From: Bacillota bacterium
GTDB lineage: Bacteria > Bacillota > Clostridia > Christensenellales > SZUA-584
NCBI GenBank assembly: GCA_023397655.1
Contig: JAEWTW010000010.1
Location: forward strand, 137,676 to 201,675
Length of the DNA stretch: 64,000 bases
Direction: 5' to 3'
The notes under the pieces are model-generated. The model had not been told where the DNA came from, ran no database searches, and was given only the letters and a program-made list of their open reading frames with translations. Below are positions 17,184 to 23,404 of the stretch, piece after piece (within the stretch, counting starts at the first letter, position 1; the number at the start of each line of letters is the position of its first letter). A program made the translations under genes and the position numbers.

Positions 17184-17454
17184 TATGCTCCTCTTTTAGG
17201 TGGTTTTTTAAAACAATGGGATGTTCACCGACAGGGGCGCAATACTTAATTATATCGCTTATTTCACAATTGAGTACGCAACAAATTCGAGCAAGCACAC
17301 CGAGGTCTGGTCGCTGTACTTGGTTTTTACAGTATGAAATAAGCTGAGATCTCTGCAGATTAGCTGCTGAAGCTATTTTGTTCTTACTAATGTTATGTAT
17401 TTTTAGATATTCATCAAGAACAATGTCAAAATGGCCCCAATCTATTTTGCTCAT
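17176..17454 (-). CDS. XRE/Cro-type regulator, first gene of the restriction operon
   Basis: 92 residues. A helix-turn-helix runs from about residue 18 to 72: ISKNKIASAANLQRSQLISYCKNQVQRPDLGVLARICCVLNC, the pattern of XRE-family repressors. It is the first gene of the minus-strand defence operon, and its stop overlaps the standard hsdM by eight bases. In this position it is likely to act as a controller protein that times methylase and nuclease expression. An AGGATG site lies about ten bases before the ATG. An inverted repeat upstream is a candidate binding site. Confidence 0.82.
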   Translation of the reverse strand: MSKIDWGHFDIVLDEYLKIHNISKNKIASAANLQRSQLISYCKNQVQRPDLGVLARICCVLNCEISDIIKYCAPVGEHPIVLKNHLKEEHNE

Positions 17455-17769
17455 GTTCTTATCACATCCTAAAAATTGTTTTTCTTATTATATATCTATG
17501 GAATAAATAATAACAGGCTCTAGACATATACAGGGGGGAGCCTGTGTAACCATATTGAATTGTGAAAATATTTCAAATTTTTATGTCTTATTCGTATTGA
17601 CCTGCACATTATAGACATAATGCAAAGTTCGACATAATGGTAAAAAATCCTCTCGTATCAAGGAAATGTGCGAGTAGCAAAGATATGTTTATTAGCGGCT
17701 ATATGGAAAAAAGCTAGTGGGATGAATGGTCTGAAGTTTGCAGGGAATAATTAGTCAAAATCTTAAAGG
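17455..17769. promoter_or_regulatory. Divergent control region of the restriction operon and tniQ
   Basis: This 315-base gene-free stretch holds a minus-strand TATAAT (17487-17492) for the xre-hsd operon. Upstream of it, near where the -35 would fall, is an inverted repeat ACAGGCTC (17513-17520) / GAGCCTGT (17538-17545) around a G-run. Further on, GACATAATG occurs twice as a direct repeat (17614-17622 and 17631-17639), and TTATGTC (17581-17587) pairs with GACATAA (17614-17620). These look like operators for the XRE protein or another regulator. No coding frame is evident. Confidence 0.5.
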
Positions 17770-19029
17770 GTGATTCGGATAAAATTATTCAACCTCGAAC
17801 CTATCGGAATAGGCACAGAAATGGTTGAGAGCCTGACAAGCTATTTAGCGAGATTGGCGGAAGAGCATTTTGTTACCGTTGGAACGCTCATTAGTCAGGT
17901 GATAGCAAAAGAATTGGGAAAGAACTACATCATAGAATGCTCCAAAAAATGCGGGAGCAGATTATATGAAAATGCATCTACTTTAAATGGGTTGGGGGTA
18001 CTGACTGAAGAATTTATTCGAGTGATATCGAATCTAACGGGACGTGACGTTTCATTTCTTACGCTGCAATCTTGGAGAAATATTTGCCCTGATAGAAATA
18101 TTCTCCGCTCAGCGAAAGCGTGGTGTCCGAATTGTCTTGAGGACTGGAAAAGCAAACAACTTCCGATCTATGAACCTCTTATTTGGTGTTTTAAGGATAT
18201 CAGGTTATGCAAAACTCATAATACGTTACTAATTACTCGTTGCCCTTCGTGTGATTTGGAAATTTCGCTCTTAAACAGGATGTCAAGGAGTGGATACTGT
18301 TCCCATTGTAATCGTTGGCTCGGCGCTGCGGATAATCCTAAAATGGAAAGTGACGATAGACCTTGGGACCACTTCGTTATATCAAACATTAAAGGCCTGC
18401 TAATCAATCAACCATATCCTAATATTACAGCAAACAACATTAATGACTTTATTGATGCATTGATCAAGGAAACAGGTGGTATAATCGGTTTTTCTAAGTA
18501 TTTTGGCATAGCTAAATCTATGGTTAGTGAATGGCATAGAGGATTGCATAGGCCTTCCTTCGGTATGTTATTAAAGATATGTTACGCTGCTAACATTCAT
18601 ATATTACCTGCGTTATCTAAAGAGCAATCTATTAATTTAATAAACAAGCCGGCATATATATCACCAAAAAAGAAAGCCGTTAGAAGAAAAATCGATTGGG
18701 GAAAAGTTGAGGAGATACTTATTCACAAATTAAACAATGCTGACTCTCCATCCGTCAAGGCTATAGCTCAGGAAATAAACATTGATAGAAGATTGTTGTA
18801 TTCTCATTTTCCGGGTTTATGCAAAGAGCTAGCATCGAATTATTCTTCGCGAATTCAGATGATGAAAGACAAACGTATTCAAGAAGGATTCGCAGAAGTT
18901 AGCAAGGCCGTTATAAACGTCAGGAATGTCGGTGCCACGCTAAACCGGGGAAACATTGAAAAACTATTGCCTCCTACGGTCAGCTTGAGGGAGAAACCAT
19001 TTTCCGATTTATGGAAGTCCTTAAGATGA
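17770..19029 (+). CDS. Orphan TniQ-family protein with helix-turn-helix region
   Basis: 419 residues from a GTG start; an in-frame stop ends three bases before it, and the TniQ domain begins at once, so no other start fits. The N-terminus has the TniQ signature ESLTSYLARLAEEH. Zinc-binding pairs follow: CPNC (about 119-122), a Cys/His near LCKTH, CPSC, and CSHC. The C-terminal half has an XRE-like helix-turn-helix (FSKYFGIAKSMVSEWHRG) and a TnsD-like repeat. TniQ/TnsD proteins choose target sites for Tn7-like transposons, but no tnsA, tnsB, tnsC or Cascade gene is present. It ends next to tRNA-Ser and overlaps a 46-residue gene (ATGA). Confidence 0.82.
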   Translation: MIRIKLFNLEPIGIGTEMVESLTSYLARLAEEHFVTVGTLISQVIAKELGKNYIIECSKKCGSRLYENASTLNGLGVLTEEFIRVISNLTGRDVSFLTLQSWRNICPDRNILRSAKAWCPNCLEDWKSKQLPIYEPLIWCFKDIRLCKTHNTLLITRCPSCDLEISLLNRMSRSGYCSHCNRWLGAADNPKMESDDRPWDHFVISNIKGLLINQPYPNITANNINDFIDALIKETGGIIGFSKYFGIAKSMVSEWHRGLHRPSFGMLLKICYAANIHILPALSKEQSINLINKPAYISPKKKAVRRKIDWGKVEEILIHKLNNADSPSVKAIAQEINIDRRLLYSHFPGLCKELASNYSSRIQMMKDKRIQEGFAEVSKAVINVRNVGATLNRGNIEKLLPPTVSLREKPFSDLWKSLR

Positions 19030-19166
19030 ATTCATCCAAAGAAAAAAGGGCCAATTTTAAAGCCCCCTGCGATGGAACTATAAGTCTTCCTTGCGAAAAT
19101 GGAACCATAACATTGCCAAGTGGCAAAGTTATGGTTCTTGCGTCAACAACACATTTTAAGTGCTGA
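19026..19166 (+). CDS. Small coupled gene after tniQ (46 residues), function unknown
   Basis: Its ATG overlaps the tniQ stop (ATGA, 19026-19029), a strong sign of translational coupling. The peptide begins MNSSKEKRANFKAPCDG and contains two related short repeats, DGTISLPCE and NGTITLPSG, before a C-terminal THFKC. Three cysteines are present. There is no membrane segment or known motif. The coding DNA includes a near-perfect 36-base hairpin. It ends seven bases before the 3' end of tRNA-Ser. It could be a TniQ partner; this is inference, and the frame could also be an accident of the hairpin region. Confidence 0.5.
   Translation: MNSSKEKRANFKAPCDGTISLPCENGTITLPSGKVMVLASTTHFKC
19102..19137. 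repeat. 36-base near-perfect hairpin beside tRNA-Ser
   Basis: GAACCATAAC (19102-19111) pairs with GTTATGGTTC (19128-19137). After one A/A mismatch, TTGCC (19113-19117) pairs with GGCAA (19122-19126) around loop AAGT. That gives 15 paired bases with a four-base loop. No T-run follows, so it is not an ordinary terminator. It sits inside the 46-residue frame and 37 bases from the tRNA gene. Confidence 0.8.
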
Positions 19167-19173
19167 GAAAATA

Positions 19174-19263
19174 TGGCGGAGAGAGTGGGATTCGAACCCA
19201 CGGTTGCTTGCGCAACACCGGTTTTCAAGACCGGCACTTTAAACCAGGCTCAGACATCTCTCC
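19174..19263 (-). tRNA. tRNA-Ser (UGA)
   Basis: Read on the minus strand, the gene starts GGAGAGA and ends TCTCTCC-G-CCA, so acceptor pairing is perfect and CCA is encoded. The anticodon loop CTTGAAA gives anticodon TGA, with stem CCGGT/ACCGG. A long variable arm (GTTGCGCAAGCAAC) marks a class II tRNA, and the T-loop is TTCGAAT. Its 3' end faces the A+T-rich island, the usual orientation for integration at tRNA genes. Total 90 bases with CCA. Confidence 0.95.
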
Positions 19264-19423
19264 AGAGCAAAGACAGTATAGCAAACGTACGGGCAGAGCG
19301 TCAAGCTTCTGTCAAAGATGCATTTGAATTAAAGATATAATATAGTTCAAAAAATAAAAAAATATTACAATACCCGATTATTTGCTGTTCATTATAATAA
19401 CGGTGACACAATAGTCAAACGCT

Positions 19424-19452
19424 TTTACGAATGCAGTTTTGGTGGTACAATA
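19424..19452 (+). promoter_or_regulatory. Probable promoter of the pocR-like operon
   Basis: TTTACG (19424-19429) and TACAAT (19447-19452) with 17-base spacing, about 30 bases before the ATG. A second TATAAT (19393-19398) lies upstream without a good -35. Confidence 0.45.
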
Positions 19453-19482
19453 TAAATTGAAGTAAAAGTGATATGGCGGTGA

Positions 19483-20742
19483 ATGATGAGCAGGCTGGAC
19501 ACGGCGCAGAACCTTGTGCATACATTTGGAAATGCCGTGGGCATACACTGCTTTGCTGTGGATATGCTGAGCGGGAAGGGTGGCCACGCCTGCCTGTTCT
19601 GCAAATCCTGTTATCAGAAGCAGCTTGATGAAAACGGCCGTGCTGCCTGTGAGACGCTGATGGATTATGCCATCTATCAGTCGGAACGCTGGGGCGGTAA
19701 ATATGAGTTTCTTTGTCCTGCCGGGGCGGCGTTCATTGCGGCGCCCGGTCTGCGCCACGGATTGCTTGAATATGGATTGATAGCCGGGCCGTTTCTGATG
19801 GTGGATGTACACGATTTTCTGGAGGAAGGTTTCCCGGGATTGTTCGGTGGCAGTATACGCGATATCGCCGCCGCAGCCAAAACTTTGCCCTACATCGAGC
19901 CGCGCCGTGTGTCGTCGCTGGCGGATATGCTCTTTATGATCACGGCATACGCCGAACAGCGGGACAGTGAAGACCTTCAGCTGCTGGAGGAGACCAGCGC
20001 GCGGTATAACGAAATATTTTCTACGATACAGGATATAAAGGTGGGAACACGGTCGCCGGAGTATCCGCTGGAAACGGAAAAGCGGCTGCAGCGGTATATT
20101 GCTTCGGGTGACAAGGCGGGGGCGCAGCGGGCGCTGAACGAGATACTGGGCGCGATATTCTTCGCGGCCGGGGCGGATTTTACGGCCATCAAGATGCGCG
20201 TGACAGAGCTGCTGGTATTGCTCTCGCGGGCTGCGATTGATGGGGGGGCCGAAGCGGGGCGCATTTTTGGACTCTCGCGAAATTTCCTGAACGAAATCGC
20301 CGGATTTTCCACGCTGGACGACCTGAGCATCTGGCTTTCCGGCATATTGTCCAGCTTCACCGGAATGGTTTTCGCCGTGCCGGAAACGAAGCACACCGAT
20401 ACGATACAGAAGGTTATGGAATACGTAAGCGCGAACTATATGAAGCGCATCACCCTGAACGACATATCCGACCACGTTTCGTTCAGCGTTTCATACCTCA
20501 GCCGTATATTTAAGGAAGAGAAGGGCTTAAGCCTGTCGTCATATATTAACGAGGTGCGCATCCGCAACGCCAAATCCATGCTGCTGACGAGCGATATACC
20601 GCTGTCGTCGCTGGCATACTGCTGTGGATTCGACGACCAGAGCTACTTTTCAAAAGTTTTTAAAAAATTGACCGGCACGACGCCGGGCAAATACCGCGAA
20701 AAGCGGGGGATCATCAATAAAAAAACGGAGGAAGGGCAATGA
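19483..20742 (+). CDS. PocR sensory domain / AraC-family transcription activator
   Basis: 419 residues. The N-terminal part (about 8-165) is a PocR-type ligand domain: TFGNAVGIHCFAVD, CLFCKSCYQ, and CPAGAAFIAAPG with conserved cysteines. The middle (about 185-300) is helical. The C-terminal 100 residues are an AraC double helix-turn-helix (ITLNDISDHVSFSVSYLSRIFKEE, then FDDQSYFSKVFKKLTGTTPGKYR). PocR regulators are often linked to B12-dependent propanediol use or methyltransferase genes. Here the next gene is a corrinoid protein overlapping by ATGA, so this is probably the activator of that operon. Confidence 0.88.
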   Translation: MMSRLDTAQNLVHTFGNAVGIHCFAVDMLSGKGGHACLFCKSCYQKQLDENGRAACETLMDYAIYQSERWGGKYEFLCPAGAAFIAAPGLRHGLLEYGLIAGPFLMVDVHDFLEEGFPGLFGGSIRDIAAAAKTLPYIEPRRVSSLADMLFMITAYAEQRDSEDLQLLEETSARYNEIFSTIQDIKVGTRSPEYPLETEKRLQRYIASGDKAGAQRALNEILGAIFFAAGADFTAIKMRVTELLVLLSRAAIDGGAEAGRIFGLSRNFLNEIAGFSTLDDLSIWLSGILSSFTGMVFAVPETKHTDTIQKVMEYVSANYMKRITLNDISDHVSFSVSYLSRIFKEEKGLSLSSYINEVRIRNAKSMLLTSDIPLSSLAYCCGFDDQSYFSKVFKKLTGTTPGKYREKRGIINKKTEEGQ

Positions 20743-21374
20743 GCATATTCGAAGAAATGAGTTCTTTTCTGCAGCAGGGAAGAGCGCCCAAGGTGAAAGA
20801 GCTGGTGGCGCAGGCACTGGCGGACGGGGAAGATGCCAAAAAGATATTGGAAGAAGGCCTGCTGTCGGGCATGGGCATCATCGGAGCGAAGTTCAAAAAC
20901 AACGAAGTCTATGTGCCTGAGGTGCTGATTGCCGCACGCGCAATGAACGCTGGTATGGAGATCTTAAAGCCGGCTCTGGCAAGCAGCGACGTGAAGGCTG
21001 TAGGCAAGGCGGTTCTGGGCACAGTGAAGGGCGACCTGCACGACATCGGCAAAAACCTCGTTAAGATCATGCTGGAAGGCAAGGGCATCGAAGTGATCGA
21101 CCTTGGGACCGACGTGGCGCCCGAAACGTTCATTCAGGCAGCGATTGACAACGACGCGAAGGTCGTGGCTTGCTCCGCGCTGCTGACGACGACGATGGGC
21201 GTGATGAAGGACGTTGTGGATAAAGCCAAGGAGATGGGCGTACGCGACAAGATATCCATCATGGTGGGCGGCGCTCCTGTGACCGAAAACTACAAGGATT
21301 CCATTGGCGCGGATTACTATACGCCGGATGCGGCTTCCGCTTCTGATGTGGCTTATCAGGTGTTGAGCGCATAA
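20739..21374 (+). CDS. Corrinoid (B12-binding) protein of methyltransferase systems
   Basis: 211 residues, the standard length of MtaC/MttC/MtbC-type corrinoid proteins. Residues about 1-85 form the helical cap domain. The rest is the Rossmann-like cobalamin domain with the DxHxxG cobalt-ligand motif in GDLHDIGKNL, then STTT-like LLTTTMGVM and VGGAPVT. These proteins carry a methyl group on cobalt from a substrate-specific methyltransferase to tetrahydrofolate or CoM. No MtaB, MttB or MtrH-like partner is encoded nearby, so the methyl donor is unknown. It overlaps the pocR-like gene by four bases, and a terminator follows. Confidence 0.9.
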   Translation: MSIFEEMSSFLQQGRAPKVKELVAQALADGEDAKKILEEGLLSGMGIIGAKFKNNEVYVPEVLIAARAMNAGMEILKPALASSDVKAVGKAVLGTVKGDLHDIGKNLVKIMLEGKGIEVIDLGTDVAPETFIQAAIDNDAKVVACSALLTTTMGVMKDVVDKAKEMGVRDKISIMVGGAPVTENYKDSIGADYYTPDAASASDVAYQVLSA

Positions 21375-21406
21375 GCGACTGGGAAGATATATTTGGGGAG
21401 ATGTTG

Positions 21407-21445
21407 ACGGCCGGGGTTGTATGATCCCGGCCGTTGTTGTATTTT
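21407..21445 (+). terminator. Intrinsic terminator after the corrinoid protein gene
   Basis: Stem ACGGCCGGG (21407-21415) / CCCGGCCGT (21426-21434), then a T-rich tail TGTTGTATTTT. It isolates the two-gene pocR-corrinoid operon from def. Confidence 0.8.
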
Positions 21446-21521
21446 GAGCCATGGTGTGTATGGTTGACAGGGGTGTTTGCGTGTGCGATGATATTCTTAT
21501 CAAAACAATGGAGAAGCATCT

Positions 21522-22040
21522 ATGGCATGGAGAGAAATACGCAAGATAGGTGACGAGGCGCTTCGCAAGACCTGTAAGCCAGTCACAGAAGTTAACGACA
21601 GGGTGCGCATGCTGCTGCAGGATATAGAGGACACGTTAAGACAGGACGACAACGGGGCTGGACTGGCCGCACCGCAGATAGGCATACTGCGCCGGCTGAT
21701 CGTGGTGAACGGGCCGGACGGATATCTGAAGCTGGTGAATCCGAAAATCGTGGAAACTGAGGGTGAACACGAGGTGGAGGAAGGATGTCTTTCCGTACCC
21801 GGCAAGTGGGGCAAGCTGATGCGTCCGGTGAAGGTGAAGGTAACGGCGCAAAACGAGAACGGCGAAGAGGTGACGATTGAAGCCGAAAATGATTACGCCA
21901 AGCTGTTCTGCCACGAAATAGACCATCTGGACGGCATATTGTTTATCGACAAGGTGACAGAGTTTTTGGATGACGACGAATATGACGATGAGGACCTTGA
22001 CGACGAAGACTATTATGATGACGACGAGGAAGAGGAATAA
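21522..22040 (+). CDS. def: Peptide deformylase with acidic C-terminal tail
   Basis: 172 residues. It removes the formyl group from the N-terminal Met of new proteins. All three family motifs are intact: GAGLAAPQIG (45-54), EGCLSVPG (87-94, metal ligand Cys89) and HEIDH (131-135, metal-binding His and catalytic Glu). After about residue 150 the protein ends in a run of Asp, Glu and Tyr of more than 20 residues that catalytic PDF domains do not need. A small FakA-middle-domain-like gene follows after three bases. A GGAGAAG site precedes the ATG. Confidence 0.95.
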   Translation: MAWREIRKIGDEALRKTCKPVTEVNDRVRMLLQDIEDTLRQDDNGAGLAAPQIGILRRLIVVNGPDGYLKLVNPKIVETEGEHEVEEGCLSVPGKWGKLMRPVKVKVTAQNENGEEVTIEAENDYAKLFCHEIDHLDGILFIDKVTEFLDDDEYDDEDLDDEDYYDDDEEEE

Positions 22041-22043
22041 GCG

Positions 22044-22295
22044 GTGCTGGAGTTTAAGTTTGATACGCAGCTGCTCATTGAGGGCAAGGGTTTAGACGAG
22101 GACGAGATAGGCAAGCACATTGCCACGCACATCGAGGGCGACAGTCTGATTGCGGTGGGCGGCGATACGCTCATCAAGATACACTACCATACCAATACGC
22201 CGTGGAAGGTGCTGGAGTATTGCGCAGGGCTGGGCGACATATATGACGTGGTGGTGGAGAACATGGAGCGGCAGGAGCAGGGACTGCAGGGCTGA
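22044..22295 (+). CDS. Stand-alone FakA/YloV middle-domain-like protein
   Basis: 83 residues, GTG start three bases after def, with GAGGAAGAGG in the def tail as ribosome site. The sequence FDTQLLIEGKGL, then GDSLIAVGGDTLIKIHYHTNTPWKVLEYC, then DIYDVVVENMERQ, matches the central domain of the fatty-acid kinase subunit FakA (the dihydroxyacetone-kinase-like YloV family). The ATP-binding DhaL domain and the C-terminal DegV-like domain are absent. It may be a partner subunit or a domain relic; its role is unknown. A terminator follows at once. Confidence 0.75.
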   Translation: MLEFKFDTQLLIEGKGLDEDEIGKHIATHIEGDSLIAVGGDTLIKIHYHTNTPWKVLEYCAGLGDIYDVVVENMERQEQGLQG

Positions 22296-22323
22296 GCGCT
22301 GCCGGTGGGATTATGGAATAGGA

Positions 22324-22358
22324 AGCGGTGCGGGCGTGTTGTGCGGCACCGCTTTTAT
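22324..22358 (+). terminator. Intrinsic terminator after the def operon
   Basis: Stem AGCGGTGC (22324-22331) / GCACCGCT (22346-22353) followed by TTTTAT. Confidence 0.8.
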
Positions 22359-22381
22359 ATTGGACCAATGGACCTAATCGG

Positions 22382-23275
22382 TTACGGAGCTTCTTTACTG
22401 GGAAATGCTTCGGTTAGGCATTGAATGAACCGGCGAGATGCTTTTGAGATGGGCCGCTGATCTTTTGTTATGATGCCAATTTCACGCGGCGGAGGCTGTG
22501 GCAATATGGGTATTTCATATAAAAGAGAATTCTCCAATTCATCTAAAACAAACTCTTTGATCACAAAGGCTGAGCCTATACCGATTTTTGCGAAATCGAT
22601 CAAAAACTCCATGCTCCCGACTTCAATTTCCGGTTTTATCGTGATGCCGTTTTGATATAAAAAATCATCAATGAAAATCCGCGATTGATTTTGCTTCTCC
22701 ATTAACATCAGCGGCAAGTCTGTAATCTTCTGAATGGGGAGGGGGTCTGGCAGACCGGGTTTATTGGAAATGAAAATATCCTGAACAGTCATCAGCCTGA
22801 CATAATGAAACTCAAGTTCGTGATAGGGGCTGCTGACAATGCCAAAATCAATTGTGCCGTCCTCCAGTAAAGCACAGGTATCCGGCGTTGGCTGATTCAA
22901 TATTTTGATGGAAATGTGGGGATAGGCTTGATGAAAACGCTCCAAATGCGGCAAAAGGAAATACTTGCACAATGTGTTGCTGATTCCGATTCGGACGCTT
23001 CCGTTTTCCAGATCGTTTAATCTTTTTATGACCTGCTCGCCGCCGTTAAGATAATAAAAGGCCTTTTGAATGTATTCGTAAAGAATTTCGCCTTCGCTTG
23101 TCAGGCTGACACCCTTTTGGCTTCGTGTAAAAAGCGTACAGTTAGAAATGGATTCCAGCTTTTTTATAGACTTGCTGACTGCCGGCTGACTGAGATACAG
23201 TGCATTTGCTGCATGCGTAATGTTTTTATATTGGGCGACGTAATAAAAGATTTTATAAAGCTCAAGATGCAACAT
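22382..23275 (-). CDS. LysR-family transcriptional regulator
   Basis: 297 residues from the ATG at 23275, which has GGAG five bases upstream and gives the canonical start MLHLELYKIFYYVAQYKN. The N-terminal winged helix-turn-helix includes ITHAANALYLSQPAVSKSIKKLE. The effector domain (about 85-290) binds a small molecule. It is divergent from the aconitase-type dehydratase genes, and the 129 bases between them hold LysR-like A+T-rich sites. It most likely activates those genes in response to their substrate or product. Confidence 0.92.
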   Translation of the reverse strand: MLHLELYKIFYYVAQYKNITHAANALYLSQPAVSKSIKKLESISNCTLFTRSQKGVSLTSEGEILYEYIQKAFYYLNGGEQVIKRLNDLENGSVRIGISNTLCKYFLLPHLERFHQAYPHISIKILNQPTPDTCALLEDGTIDFGIVSSPYHELEFHYVRLMTVQDIFISNKPGLPDPLPIQKITDLPLMLMEKQNQSRIFIDDFLYQNGITIKPEIEVGSMEFLIDFAKIGIGSAFVIKEFVLDELENSLLYEIPILPQPPPREIGIITKDQRPISKASRRFIQCLTEAFPSKEAP

Positions 23276-23338
23276 ATCATAACTCCAAGGAATGTTTAGC
23301 ATAATATATATGAATTATTATTATCGCTAATCCCAATA

Positions 23339-23390
23339 TATAATAAAACATAAGAGATATACAAGTATGAAAAGCTCAGTTATCACTGAG
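23339..23390 (+). promoter_or_regulatory. -10 box and leader hairpin upstream of the dehydratase genes
   Basis: TATAAT at 23339-23344 without a clear -35, consistent with LysR activation. A small inverted repeat CTCAG (23375-23379) / CTGAG (23386-23390) sits just before the GAGGAAAGGGG ribosome site. Confidence 0.4.
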
Positions 23391-23404
23391 GAAAGGGGTT
23401 AGCC

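Noticed and set aside
17455..17769. CRISPR-like repeats near tniQ (GACATAATG twice)
   Set aside because: Only two 9-base copies, no spacer pattern and no cas genes anywhere in the window.
17176..18760. Shared KIDWG segment in the XRE protein and the C-terminal half of TniQ
   Set aside because: Five residues plus a loose helix pattern are too little to claim common origin without an alignment.
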